DNA of 44,160 nucleotides from Deltaproteobacteria bacterium. Its GTDB lineage: Bacteria > Desulfobacterota > Desulfobulbia > Desulfobulbales > Desulfurivibrionaceae. The translations under genes were made by a program, and so were the position numbers. A model generated the notes under the pieces. It made no database searches, was not told the origin of the DNA, and saw only the letters and a program-made list of their open reading frames with translations. How positions within the stretch are numbered: position 1 is the stretch's first letter; every line of letters begins with the position of its first letter. Where the stretch lies: contig DUZW01000026.1 of assembly GCA_013349295.1 (NCBI GenBank), positions 1-44,160 on the forward strand, read 5' to 3'. This document shows positions 16,709-24,941 of this stretch, piece by piece.

Positions 16709-17464
16709 ATGCGTCTGAGCGAACGCCGCAAAGAAGGGGCATTTTATTTTTCGGTGCGGCACGCCGCAGGAGAGGTGGTGGGAGGGGAGGTGGAAATCGC
16801 GGTCTTTGCCGCGGCCCGTGAAGGGGAGGGGATTTTGCTCCTGCTCCGCACCCTCTATTTTGATGAGCAATCCCACGAGCATATCGACAATTTCTGCAAG
16901 GAATTCGCCCACGATGCCCATTACCGCCGGATCTGCCTTGATGGCGCGGCCCACTGGTGTCGGGTGGCCCCTCTTTATGAGGTCAACGCCCGGATACTGA
17001 GAGACGAGCAAGGCTTCGGACCTGAATCCTTGGAAAAGAGCTGCCGAGAGCTGTTTCATTTTCTCCGCCGCGACCTGATCCAGATTGAGTCCAGGCCGGA
17101 ATACCAGGAAGAGATGGCCCGGGTAAGCCGCTGCGAAGAGGTCGATCTTCAGGAAGCCCTGGCACTCCTTGCCAGGGTGAAGGGTCTGAAGGTTGTCTCG
17201 GCCTGCCAGGGCTCCGCCGTGTTGCAGCTTGGGGAGAGACGGATCTGTCTGCCCTCCTGCCATACGTTCAAGGCGAACATCACCATGGACAACTTCCCGC
17301 AACGCCTGAAAAACTACCTGTACAGCGGGCCATTGGGGCAACAGCATCTTGCCCTGTTCGAGGAAAACCGGCTCAGCGCGGCACATGTTTGCCATAACAA
17401 GAAATTCATCCGGATGCTCAGCGGTTCCCTGCACGCCTTTTTGCGGAAACATCCGCACAAGTGA
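16709..17464 (+). CDS. Unrecognised 251-aa protein next to the minimal SUF genes
   Basis: I do not recognise this family. The start ATG 16709 has GGGGAG six bases upstream, and codon use is like that of its neighbours, so it is very probably a real gene. The protein has no signal peptide or membrane segment. It is rich in charged residues, with an N-terminal beta-like part (GAFYFSVRHAAGEVVGGEVE) and a helical middle. Six cysteines and several histidines lie after residue 70 (CLDGAAHWCRV, SRCEEVD, ACQGSAV, RICLPSCHTF, HVCHNKKF). The gene starts 83 bases after the SmsB-like gene on the same strand, so it may share that transcript. A role in Fe-S or metal handling is possible but unproven. Confidence 0.75.
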   Translation: MRLSERRKEGAFYFSVRHAAGEVVGGEVEIAVFAAAREGEGILLLLRTLYFDEQSHEHIDNFCKEFAHDAHYRRICLDGAAHWCRVAPLYEVNARILRDEQGFGPESLEKSCRELFHFLRRDLIQIESRPEYQEEMARVSRCEEVDLQEALALLARVKGLKVVSACQGSAVLQLGERRICLPSCHTFKANITMDNFPQRLKNYLYSGPLGQQHLALFEENRLSAAHVCHNKKFIRMLSGSLHAFLRKHPHK

Positions 17465-17579
17465 GCCTTGGCAGGTCCTCCGGGGGGACTTGTGCCGAGG
17501 GAAAGCATCCGTGAATCACCCGCAGGTTTGCCGCATTCCCCGCGATGACAGGGACGAATTTATCCTGTATAGTACCGCC

Positions 17580-18023
17580 ATGAATCCAACATCCAGTCCA
17601 ACCGTCTCGGCGGTCTATACCTTCAATCGCACAGGCGAGCTGAAGCGTCCTCTTTTTGCCTGCAGCGTTTCCGCTGGGTTTCCCAGTCCGGCGGACGATT
17701 ACATCGAGGGCAGGCTCGACCTCAATGAGCTCATGGTGGCCAATCCCGCCGCCACCTTTTTCGTGCGGGTGGCAGGCGATTCCATGATCGGGAGCGGCAT
17801 CCACCATAACGACATCCTGGTGGTGGACCGTTCCCTGGAGCCGATCAGCGGCAAGGTGGTGATCGCGGTGGTCAACGGCGAGTTGACCGTGAAACGGCTG
17901 ATCAAGAACGGCGAAAATATCTGCCTCAAGGCTGAGAGCCCCGATTATCCCGATATCCACATGGTCGAAGGAACCACCTGCGAGATCTGGGGGGTGGTTG
18001 CCTACGTCGTTCACGCCCTTTAG
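17580..18023 (+). CDS. umuD: UmuD-like LexA-family autoprotease of translesion polymerase V
   Basis: A 147-residue S24 peptidase-family protein. The self-cleavage region CSVSAGFPSPADDYIEG has Ala-Gly where E. coli UmuD has Cys-Gly. The catalytic Ser is in VAGDSMIGSGI and the Lys in NGELTVKRL. After RecA-stimulated cleavage it would activate the UmuC polymerase. ATG 17580 opens a conserved-length protein. The frame is open upstream to 17349, overlapping the previous gene, but this is not expected to be coding. No E. coli-type SOS box (CTGT-N8-ACAG) is seen upstream. TATAGT at 17568-17573 could be a -10. It is followed by umuC after seven bases. Confidence 0.93.
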   Translation: MNPTSSPTVSAVYTFNRTGELKRPLFACSVSAGFPSPADDYIEGRLDLNELMVANPAATFFVRVAGDSMIGSGIHHNDILVVDRSLEPISGKVVIAVVNGELTVKRLIKNGENICLKAESPDYPDIHMVEGTTCEIWGVVAYVVHAL

Positions 18024-18030
18024 GCCTGCC

Positions 18031-19299
18031 ATGCCCATTTTTGCTCTGCTCGACTGCAATAATTTTTACGTATCCTGCGAACGGGTCTTCAACCCCGCCC
18101 TTGAGGGGCAGCCGGTGGTGGTGCTCTCCAACAACGACGGCTGCATCATCGCCCGCTCCAACGAGGCCAAGGCGCTTGGCATCACCATGGGGGAGCCCTA
18201 CTTTAAGTGCAAGCCCCTGCTCGACCGGCACCGGGTCCGGGTTTTTTCTTCCAACTACGCCTTGTACGGGGATATGTCCCAGCGGGTCATGGAGGTGCTG
18301 GGTCGGCTTGAGCCGGAAGTGGAGGTCTACTCTATCGATGAGGCCTTCATTCGGCTGCCGGCGGCCAAGGAGGAGGGGCTGCGCATCCTCGGGATGGATA
18401 TCCGCACCAGCGTCCGCCGGCAAACCGGCATCCCGGTTTCCATCGGCTTCGGCCCCACCAAGACCCTGGCAAAGCTCGCCAACCGCTTGGCCAAGAAGCA
18501 TCCGGAGCATGGCGGAGTATTTGCCCTCCTGCCGGAGAGTGGTATCGGCTCCATCCTCAAGGGGGTCGGGGCAGGGGAGGTCTGGGGCATCGGCAGCCGC
18601 TCCACCCGGAAACTGGCCGATCACGGCATCCGCACCGCCTACGATCTGAGCCGGGCCAACGAAACCTGGATCAAAAAGCACCTGAGCATCACCGGGGTCA
18701 GAACCATGCATGAATTGCAGGGGGTCTCCTGTTTTCCCCTGGAGGAAACCCCGCAGCCCAAACACTCCATCGCCTGCTCCAGATCGTTTGGCGCCCCGGT
18801 AACTAAGCTTGGAGAGATGCACGAGGCTGCGGTCTCTTATCTCACCCGGGCAGCGGAGAAGCTCCGGCAACAACAGCTCAAGGCGGGCTGTCTCACCCTC
18901 TATCTTGCCACCAACCGCTTCCGCACCGATCAGCCCCAGTACGCCAACAGTCGGACCATGACCCTGCCGTGCCCCACGGCGGATACCGCTCTGCTCATCG
19001 AACAGGCGAGCCGCTGCCTTAAGGAGCTGTTCCGGCCGGGCTACGCCTACCAGAAGGTGGGGGTGGTCCTCACCGACTTGATGTCCGGCCATATGCATCA
19101 GCCCAACCTTTTCAGCATCCCCCGCCGAAACCGCGACCCCCTCCTGCAGGCTCTTGACCGGATCAACCAACGCTGGGGCAAGGATACGCTCCAGTACGCC
19201 TCCGCCGGGCTGAGTAAGCCATGGCATCACAAACAGGCGATGAAGTCGCCGTCCTACACCACCAGTTGGAGGGAGCTTCCTGTTGTTCTGGCTTCTTGA
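18031..19299 (+). CDS. umuC: UmuC, Y-family DNA polymerase V catalytic subunit
   Basis: A 422-residue polymerase, the same length as E. coli UmuC. The palm carboxylates are in FALLDCNNFYVSCERVF and VEVYSIDEAFIRL. GFGPTKTLAKLANRLAKK and the helix-hairpin-helix region GVGAGEVWGIGSRSTRKL follow, then the little finger and the C-terminal DUF4113-like tail (RRNRDPLLQALDRINQRWG). It copies damaged DNA with low fidelity. The gene lies seven bases after umuD, and a weak AGG site precedes ATG 18031; twelve more in-frame codons upstream overlap umuD and are not needed. The pair has no other SOS gene next to it. Confidence 0.96.
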   Translation: MPIFALLDCNNFYVSCERVFNPALEGQPVVVLSNNDGCIIARSNEAKALGITMGEPYFKCKPLLDRHRVRVFSSNYALYGDMSQRVMEVLGRLEPEVEVYSIDEAFIRLPAAKEEGLRILGMDIRTSVRRQTGIPVSIGFGPTKTLAKLANRLAKKHPEHGGVFALLPESGIGSILKGVGAGEVWGIGSRSTRKLADHGIRTAYDLSRANETWIKKHLSITGVRTMHELQGVSCFPLEETPQPKHSIACSRSFGAPVTKLGEMHEAAVSYLTRAAEKLRQQQLKAGCLTLYLATNRFRTDQPQYANSRTMTLPCPTADTALLIEQASRCLKELFRPGYAYQKVGVVLTDLMSGHMHQPNLFSIPRRNRDPLLQALDRINQRWGKDTLQYASAGLSKPWHHKQAMKSPSYTTSWRELPVVLAS

Positions 19300-19451
19300 A
19301 ATATAAAAGGGGAGGAGTGCTCTGAGGTAGACTTGATATCAGTCTGTGAAATAGAATAAGTTGCTTTTTTAAGACCTCTGCCCTTGTGACGGGAGAGGGG
19401 GCATCGTCCGTTGCGGTTAATACAACCGTGGCAAGGAAGAGAGCCCGGTGG

Positions 19452-19685
19452 TTAGAGAATCTCTTTGCGAAGCCGGGTGTGCAGATAGAGGCTCTCCAGC
19501 TTTTTTCTGGCCCACGGCGTCTTGCGCAGGAACTTGAGGCTCGATTTGATGCTGGGATCCTTGGTGAAACAGTTGATGGTGATCTTCTCCCCCAGCTTTT
19601 CCCAGCCGTAGTGTTCCACCAGTCGGGTGAGGATCATCTCCAGAGTGATGCCGTGCAACGGGGTTCCCGGCTGGGTTGTGCTCAT
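19452..19685 (-). CDS. VF530-family (DUF2132) small DNA-binding-like protein
   Basis: A 77-residue protein with the family core [39 protein letters not shown] and [12 protein letters not shown]. The family has a small helical fold known from Vibrio VF530 and related proteins; its function is not established. ATG 19685 was chosen because AGGAGGGG is directly upstream on the minus strand. The open frame continues 51 codons further, but that stretch contains the ribosome-binding site itself and no homology. It is a single gene on the minus strand between umuC and the NfeD gene, with no partner. Confidence 0.88.
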   Translation of the reverse strand: MSTTQPGTPLHGITLEMILTRLVEHYGWEKLGEKITINCFTKDPSIKSSLKFLRKTPWARKKLESLYLHTRLRKEIL

Positions 19686-19933
19686 GTCCCCTCCTTTTGT
19701 CATTGTGTATCCTTTATTCCAGGATTTTCCTTTATACCGCATCAAGAATCTCCGGCCCATAATACGCCGCTTTGCTTCTTTTTGCCACAGAGGAGAAGGG
19801 GGAACCCCGGCGATGATTTTTCCCATGGTATGCAGCAACTGAAACGTGATAAAGTGGTCAGGAAGCCGGATGCCGCAGAGAAGATGGTCATGGAGTCCCT
19901 TTTTTTGTTACAGAAAAAGTAAGGAGTGATGCG

Positions 19934-20371
19934 ATGTATTTTGGCTACTGGCTGATTATTGGGGTTGTCTTGATCGTTCTGGAAATAGTAATCCCCTCCT
20001 TTGTTGTGATCTGGTTCGGCATCGCCGCCTTGCTTACCGGCATTGCCGCTTCCTGGGTAACCGACCTCACCGCGCAGACCGCCATTTTCGTCGTCCTCTC
20101 GGCGCTCTCCTTTGCCATCGGCTGGTTTGGTTTTTTGAAAAATGCGAAAGCACGATCCCTGGCGGGACAAGGGAAGGAGTCGGTGCTCGGCGAAACAGGC
20201 ATCGTCTCTGCCGTCAAGCCCGGGGATTTTCCCGCTGGGACGGTACGGTTTTCCGTGGCGGTGTTGGGCTCCGACGAGTGGGAGTTCACGTCTGATGAAA
20301 CCCTCGGGGTGGGCGATCGCTGTGTGATTGTGGATGTGCTCGGGTCGAAACTGAAGGTGCGCAAGGCGTAG
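19934..20371 (+). CDS. NfeD-like membrane protein (short type)
   Basis: A 145-residue protein with two or three N-terminal membrane segments (WLIIGVVLIVLEIVIPS, IWFGIAALLTGIAASWV, ATAIF-like third helix near 55-75). A C-terminal soluble beta-barrel of the NfeD OB type follows (VLGETGIVSAVKPGDFPAG, GDRCVIVDVLGSKLKV). NfeD short forms pair with stomatin/SPFH proteins in the membrane; the next gene is exactly such a protein, 38 bases on. AAGGAG sits seven bases before ATG 19934. The pair probably scaffolds or controls membrane proteolysis or microdomains; the serine-protease domain of long NfeD proteins is absent. Confidence 0.9.
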   Translation: MYFGYWLIIGVVLIVLEIVIPSFVVIWFGIAALLTGIAASWVTDLTAQTAIFVVLSALSFAIGWFGFLKNAKARSLAGQGKESVLGETGIVSAVKPGDFPAGTVRFSVAVLGSDEWEFTSDETLGVGDRCVIVDVLGSKLKVRKA

Positions 20372-20409
20372 TTTCTTAAGCGTTTTTTAAACAGAAAAAA
20401 GGAGAAATC

Positions 20410-21267
20410 ATGCCCGTTTTCACCGTATTTGTTTTTGTCCTGTTGGCGCTGGTAGTCATCACCATTATTGCCGGGGTCAAGATGGTTCCCCAGGGCCATG
20501 AATATGTGGTGCAGCGGTTGGGGAAATACCACCAGACCCTCAAACCGGGGCTCAACATCATCGTTCCATACATTGATCAGGTCGCCTATCAGGTGATGAC
20601 CATGGACGAACCCCTGGACATTGAACGCCAGGAAGCGATCACCTCGGACAATGCGGTGATCTGGTGCAATGCCATTGCCTTTATCAAGGTGCTTTCTCCG
20701 GAAAAGGCCATGTACGGCATCTCCGATTACAAGTACGCCATCCGCAATCTGGTCATGACCAACCTGCGCGCCATCATCGGCAACATGACCCTGAATGACG
20801 CGCTTTCTTCCCGGGATAAAATAAAAGCGCTGCTCAAGACCCAGATCAGCGACGATGTGGTGGATTGGGGGCTGGTGGTCAAGTCCGTGGAGATTCAGGA
20901 TATCCGCCCCTCCGACGCCATGCAGGAAGCGATGGAAAAGCAGGCGGGCGCTGCGCGGCTGAAGGCGGCGGCGATTCTGGCTGCCGAAGGGGAAAAACAG
21001 GCGATGATTCAGCGGGCGGAAGGAACCCTGGAGGCGGCCCGCATGGAGGCCGAGGCTCAGATCATCCTGGCCGACGCCTCTGCCAAGGCCATCAAGGATA
21101 TTGCCGACGCGGTGGGGGACAACGACCTGCCGGCCATGTTTCTTCTGGGCAATCGCTACATCGAAGGGATGCGGAAACTGGCCGAATCCTCCAACGCTAA
21201 AATGATGGTGCTGCCCGCGGATATCATGGCGGCGGTGGGCGGGCTTATTAACCGGAAACAGGGGTAG
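20410..21267 (+). CDS. SPFH/band 7 domain protein (stomatin-like, QmcA type)
   Basis: A 285-residue protein: one N-terminal membrane helix (VFTVFVFVLLALVVITIIAG without its flanks), then a band-7 domain starting VPQGHEYVVQRLGKYHQTL and including VVKSVEIQDIRPSDAMQEAM. A coiled-coil rich in Ala and Glu follows (KQAGAARLKAAAILAAEGEK). This is the slipin/paraslipin layout. It likely forms oligomeric rings in the inner membrane with the NfeD partner encoded upstream. ATG 20410 has AAAAGGAG at a good distance. The organisation NfeD-stomatin is widely conserved. Confidence 0.93.
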   Translation: MPVFTVFVFVLLALVVITIIAGVKMVPQGHEYVVQRLGKYHQTLKPGLNIIVPYIDQVAYQVMTMDEPLDIERQEAITSDNAVIWCNAIAFIKVLSPEKAMYGISDYKYAIRNLVMTNLRAIIGNMTLNDALSSRDKIKALLKTQISDDVVDWGLVVKSVEIQDIRPSDAMQEAMEKQAGAARLKAAAILAAEGEKQAMIQRAEGTLEAARMEAEAQIILADASAKAIKDIADAVGDNDLPAMFLLGNRYIEGMRKLAESSNAKMMVLPADIMAAVGGLINRKQG

Positions 21268-21407
21268 GGTAATCTCGTTAATGAAGAGCGCGAGGGGAGC
21301 TCAGGTCTTGCAAAGTGAGTTTTTCCAGTGAAACCTTACAGTATTTCCTGCCGTAAAAAAATGGGGCAGGCAACTTGCGAAAAGCTGCCAAGGCCGGGGG
21401 CTGAATC

Positions 21408-21905
21408 ATGAATAAAAAATTCATCATAGCCGTTGCCGTGCTGCTGTTTGGAGTTGTTGCCTGGTCCCTGTACTACTTCAGCGACAAGCAGGTGATCAAG
21501 CGCAAGTTTGCCGCCGTTGCGGTCTCGCTTTCCAAGGATGGGGATGAAACCCCGGTGATGATCGCCCTCAAGATGAAGCCGGTGAAGGATTTTGTTGCCA
21601 CGGCCTGTGAGGTTACGGTGCCTGAACGCAACTACCATGAGGTTTTGTGGCCTGATCTGGTCACCCGTTACCTCATCATGTATCGCTCACGCCAGGTCGA
21701 CCTGCAGGTGGCATTTGATGAAATTCTCGTCGATATCCCGACAGATGGTCGGGCCGAGGTCAGTGCCCTTGTGCATGTGATTGCAAACCGCAATCAGCCG
21801 GATTTTTTTGATGAAATCCATCGGGTGAAGTTTTTCCTGCAAAAGCAGGAAAAGAGCTGGCTGCTCCATAAGGCCATTCTGCCCGACGCTTTGGTGCGCA
21901 GATAA
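21408..21905 (+). CDS. Unrecognised membrane-anchored or exported protein, 165 aa
   Basis: One N-terminal hydrophobic segment after MNKK (FIIAVAVLLFGVVAWSLYYF), which could be an uncleaved anchor, then a soluble domain of about 140 residues. The pattern of the soluble part (helical start, then strands such as VDLQVAFDEILVDIP and AEVSALVHVIANRN, ending KSWLLHKAILPDA) recalls NTF2/SnoaL-like folds, but this is only an impression. A weak ribosome-binding site (GGGGGC) precedes ATG 21408. It lies 140 bases after the stomatin gene and may be in the same transcript. A terminator-like hairpin follows. Confidence 0.72.
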   Translation: MNKKFIIAVAVLLFGVVAWSLYYFSDKQVIKRKFAAVAVSLSKDGDETPVMIALKMKPVKDFVATACEVTVPERNYHEVLWPDLVTRYLIMYRSRQVDLQVAFDEILVDIPTDGRAEVSALVHVIANRNQPDFFDEIHRVKFFLQKQEKSWLLHKAILPDALVRR

Positions 21906-21920
21906 CAGCCTGCCCGCGCT

Positions 21921-21943
21921 GAACGGTATCTCGGCCGTTTTTT
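21921..21943 (+). terminator. Possible intrinsic terminator after the 165-aa protein gene
   Basis: AACGG (21922-21926) can pair with CCGTT (21935-21939), followed by a run of six T. The stem is short, so strength is doubtful. Confidence 0.45.
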
Positions 21944-22110
21944 GACTCTTCCCTTCAAGCAGACAGCGGTTGCCGGACTACAGGCAGCGGGGTGTCATCT
22001 TGGCAATGCGCGTCAAGTCGACGAGGTGTAGCCTCTTGGGTGGCGTGAAAAGATGTCTGCGGGGTAGAAAAGGATTGTGCGGATTTATGCCGTGGAATTT
22101 TGACCGGATT

Positions 22111-22131
22111 GAATCGCCTGTTGTGCGATTC
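22111..22131. repeat. Perfect 7-bp hairpin in the gap before tRNA-Gln
   Basis: GAATCGC (22111-22117) and GCGATTC (22125-22131) flank CTGTTGT. It lies 48 bases beyond the 3' end of the minus-strand tRNA-Gln. There is no T-run on either strand, so it is a processing or pausing structure at best. The rest of 21944-22178 shows nothing I can name. Confidence 0.4.
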
Positions 22132-22178
22132 TTGTGAAATATGGGAGGGGTGTTGTGAACTGCTGGAGAAGATTTGCT

Positions 22179-22252
22179 TGGCTGGGGGACAGGGATTCGA
22201 ACCCCGATAGGCAGAGTCAGAGTCTGCAGTCCTACCGTTAGACGATCCCCCA
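22179..22252 (-). tRNA. tRNA-Gln (anticodon CTG)
   Basis: A 74-nt cloverleaf on the minus strand. The acceptor stem is TGGGGGA/TCCCCCA, and the anticodon arm GCAGA-CTCTGAC-TCTGC gives anticodon CTG, reading CAG. The T arm is CGGGG-TTCGAAT-CCCTG. CCA is encoded (complement of 22179-22181). U1-A72 as the first pair is characteristic of tRNA-Gln. A good promoter lies 26 bases upstream on the same strand. Confidence 0.96.
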
Positions 22253-22278
22253 TTAAGTGCCGGGCAAAGAACCGTAGA

Positions 22279-22307
22279 AAAATAGAGGAATAGGTCGTTT
22301 ATGTCAA
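22279..22307 (-). promoter_or_regulatory. Probable promoter of tRNA-Gln(CTG)
   Basis: On the minus strand TTGACA (complement of 22302-22307), a 17-bp spacer and TATTTT (complement of 22279-22284) lie just upstream of the tRNA and after the stop of the Memo gene. Confidence 0.62.
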
Positions 22308-22336
22308 GGAGAATTGTGCCTCTTTTGCAGGTTTGT

Positions 22337-23140
22337 TCAGGAAATCACAAACCCTGCGTATCCGACCACCTGATTGGTGTCGCCGCTGGTCTCGCCTGAG
22401 TCGGTATAGCGGATGAGTTTGGCCTGGGTGGCTCCCAGGCGCAGGGCGGCAATGAGGGCGATGGTGGCCGGCATGATGCCGCACATGCTGATTCTCTTGC
22501 CCAGCACCGTGTTGTACAACCCTTCGGGGTTGAGGGCCGTGATTTGCTCCATGGCCTGGGAATCCTTTGCCGTGGCGGACTCTCGGGATTCGTAGTGACT
22601 CATGTCCGAACTGGCCACGATGAGGACGGGTTTGCCGTATTTTTCAATGGCAAGGGCGAGCGCTTCCCCTATCTCCTGACAGGACTTAAAGGATAGATGG
22701 GAGATCACTATGGGGGTCAGGGTCATGTCCGGTCGGAAATACTGAAGGAACGGCACCTGAACCTCCAGGGAATGTTCAAAGCGGTGGGCCAGGCTGTCTG
22801 TCTCGATGAGGGCTGATTGGGCGAGGAGGTGTTGGGCAAGCACCGTGTTGATCGTCACCTCGCCCAGGGGCATGTTCCATGCCCCTTTCTGCATCAGGGC
22901 CACCGACGCTCCATAGCCGTGATGGTTGGGGCCCATCACCACGATGTCCTGGGGTATCTCCACCGCGGCAAAGGTTTCCCCGGCTACGCCGCCGGAGTAA
23001 ATATAGCCTGCATGGGGCGAGATCACGGCCAGTCCCTTTTGTTTGACAGTGGCGGCCGGGATGAGGCGGTCCAGGGTCTTTTGGAGGGTGGCGGGATCGC
23101 CGGGGTAAAACTGATGCGCAACCGCAGGTTCTCGGTTCAT
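22337..23140 (-). CDS. amrB: Memo family protein (AmmeMemoRadiSam system protein B)
   Basis: A 267-residue protein of the MEMO1/class III extradiol dioxygenase-like fold. Metal-site residues of the family are present: His in ISPHAGYIYSGG, His in VMGPNHHGYG and Cys in ISMCGIMPATIA. MSHYESRE is also conserved. The family is linked genomically with AMMECR1 and radical-SAM proteins; its reaction is not settled. ATG 23140 follows GGAGG by six bases on the minus strand and gives the usual start MNREPAVAHQFYPGDP; eighteen upstream codons are dispensable. The AMMECR1 and radical-SAM partners are not next to it here. Confidence 0.9.
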   Translation of the reverse strand: MNREPAVAHQFYPGDPATLQKTLDRLIPAATVKQKGLAVISPHAGYIYSGGVAGETFAAVEIPQDIVVMGPNHHGYGASVALMQKGAWNMPLGEVTINTVLAQHLLAQSALIETDSLAHRFEHSLEVQVPFLQYFRPDMTLTPIVISHLSFKSCQEIGEALALAIEKYGKPVLIVASSDMSHYESRESATAKDSQAMEQITALNPEGLYNTVLGKRISMCGIMPATIALIAALRLGATQAKLIRYTDSGETSGDTNQVVGYAGFVIS

Positions 23141-23243
23141 GGCGGACCTCCAAGCGTAACTGAGGGAAACAGCCGAAAAAGGTGTTTCATTCATTATAGC
23201 CCAGAAAATGCGCCTGGATCAAAGAGATATGTGTAAAAAAAAT

Positions 23244-24713
23244 CTACGGCAGTTTAACCTGCCAGGTGGTGCCGCTGGGGCCATCTTTCAAGTCGATGCC
23301 CTGGGCCAGGAGTTGATCGCGGATTTCATCGGCCCTGGCCCAGTTTTTTGCTTCCCTGGCAGCGGTTCGTTCAGCGATACCCTTTTCGATCTCCTCAGGG
23401 GTAATAGAGAGGGTCTTGATGATTTTTTCCTGCTCTTTTTGTATGTACCGTACCGGTTCTTCGCTGAGCAACCCTAGGGTGTTGGCCATTTCCCTGATGC
23501 TTTTCGCCCCGTTTTTGAGCAGTAGCAGATCCAAGCCGGCGGGTTTACCCGGCAGATGCTGGCGAATCTTGTTGAGGATTTTCACCCCTTCGAAAAGATG
23601 GCCCAAGGCTTGTGCAGAATTGAAATCATTGTCCATAGCCTTAAGAAAACGCTCAGCCAGGGTTTCGATCTTCTCCCGGTCCGCCTTGGAAATGGTGCCG
23701 GCGGCCTGATCGTTGCCCGAGGCGGGGAGTTGCTCGATCTCAGCCAGGCAGGTGTAAAGTCGGTTAAGTCCGGCAACCGCATCGAGCATGGCTGCCTCCG
23801 AGTAGTCAAGCGGATTGCGGTAGTGGGTGGAAAAGATAAAGAGCCGCAAGGCCTCCGGGGCAAATTTCTCGATGACCTCCCGGATGGTGAGAAAGTTGCC
23901 CAGCGACTTTGACATCTTTTCGTCTTTGATCGTGACAAAGCCGTGGTGCACCCAGTACTTGACGAACTCTTCCCCGGTGGCGCCTTCGCTTTGGGCCATT
24001 TCATTTTCATGGTGAGGAAAGACCAGATCCTTGCCGCCGCCGTGGATATCAAAGGAGTTGCCCAGGTATTTGCGGCTCATGGCCGAGCATTCGATGTGCC
24101 AGCCGGGTCGGCCGGGGCCCCAAGGGCTTTCCCATGTGGGTTCCCCGGGCTTGCTCCCTTTCCAGAGGGCAAAATCCATGGGGTGCTCTTTTTTCTCGTT
24201 CACCGAGATGCGGGCGCCTGCCTGCATATCTTCCAGGTTGCGGCCGGAAAGGGAGCCGTAGCCGCCGAAACCGGTAACCCTGAAGTAGACATCGGTGTCA
24301 ACCTGGTAGGCAAGTCCCTTGCGGATGAGATCTTCGACCAGTTCTATTATCTCCGGCAGATGATCGGTGGCCTTTGGCTCAATGGTGGGGGGGAGAATGC
24401 CGAGGCTGGCCATGTCTTCGTGGAACATGGCGATGAAGCGGCTGGAAAGTTCTTCGCAGGTGGTGTTTTGTTCCTGGGCTCGCTTGATGATCTTGTCGTC
24501 AATGTCGGTGAAGTTGCGGATAAAGGTGACATCGTAGCCCCGGTAGCGCAGGTAGCGGACGATCATGTCGAAAACCAGGGCTGACCTGGCATGGCCTATA
24601 TGGCAGTAGTCATAGGCGGTGATGCCGCAAACGTAGAGTTTGAGCTTCCCTTCTTCCATGGTGACAAGGGGGGATTTTCGGCCGGTTTTGGTATTGTAGA
24701 TCTCGATACTCAT
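23244..24713 (-). CDS. cysS: Cysteinyl-tRNA synthetase
   Basis: A 489-residue class I synthetase that charges tRNA-Cys. It has the HIGH motif (YCHIGHARSALVFD), the zinc cysteine in YVCGITAYD, the second half of the site in WHIECSAM and HGGGKDLVFPHHENE, and KMSKS in DEKMSKSLGNFLTI. The C-terminal part holds the DALR-type helical domain and the small terminal domain (IRDQLLAQGIDLKDGP). ATG 24713 gives the family start MSIEIYNTKTG; ATG 24725 is four codons upstream and cannot be excluded, as neither has a strong ribosome-binding site. The gene precedes the Memo gene on the same strand. Confidence 0.96.
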   Translation of the reverse strand: MSIEIYNTKTGRKSPLVTMEEGKLKLYVCGITAYDYCHIGHARSALVFDMIVRYLRYRGYDVTFIRNFTDIDDKIIKRAQEQNTTCEELSSRFIAMFHEDMASLGILPPTIEPKATDHLPEIIELVEDLIRKGLAYQVDTDVYFRVTGFGGYGSLSGRNLEDMQAGARISVNEKKEHPMDFALWKGSKPGEPTWESPWGPGRPGWHIECSAMSRKYLGNSFDIHGGGKDLVFPHHENEMAQSEGATGEEFVKYWVHHGFVTIKDEKMSKSLGNFLTIREVIEKFAPEALRLFIFSTHYRNPLDYSEAAMLDAVAGLNRLYTCLAEIEQLPASGNDQAAGTISKADREKIETLAERFLKAMDNDFNSAQALGHLFEGVKILNKIRQHLPGKPAGLDLLLLKNGAKSIREMANTLGLLSEEPVRYIQKEQEKIIKTLSITPEEIEKGIAERTAAREAKNWARADEIRDQLLAQGIDLKDGPSGTTWQVKLP

Positions 24714-24941
24714 GGTCTGTTCCATCGAGTTGATATGCGAGACAGGAAAGCCGGGGGTCTTTGCAGTAACCGAAAAATTTTCCGATGCTGATCCTGTATT
24801 ATGATAAAGGAGTTATCCCCTTTGTTGAAAGATATGTTATATACCCGTTTCTAGGAAAGAGGGCAAGCCTTGTTGTGTGCATATGCATATATCCAGGCAA
24901 GGTTTTCGCCCCAAGCGGACTAGTTATTGAGGAGTTTTGAT

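Noticed and set aside
17926..19230. A 434-codon minus-strand open frame opposite umuC
   Set aside because: Antisense shadow of a polymerase gene with complete catalytic motifs.
19386..19922. A forward open frame of 178 codons over the VF530 gene
   Set aside because: The opposite strand carries a recognisable family with an excellent ribosome-binding site; the forward reading has neither.
21978..22253. A minus-strand open frame of 91 codons
   Set aside because: It runs through tRNA-Gln(CTG) and has no coding signature.
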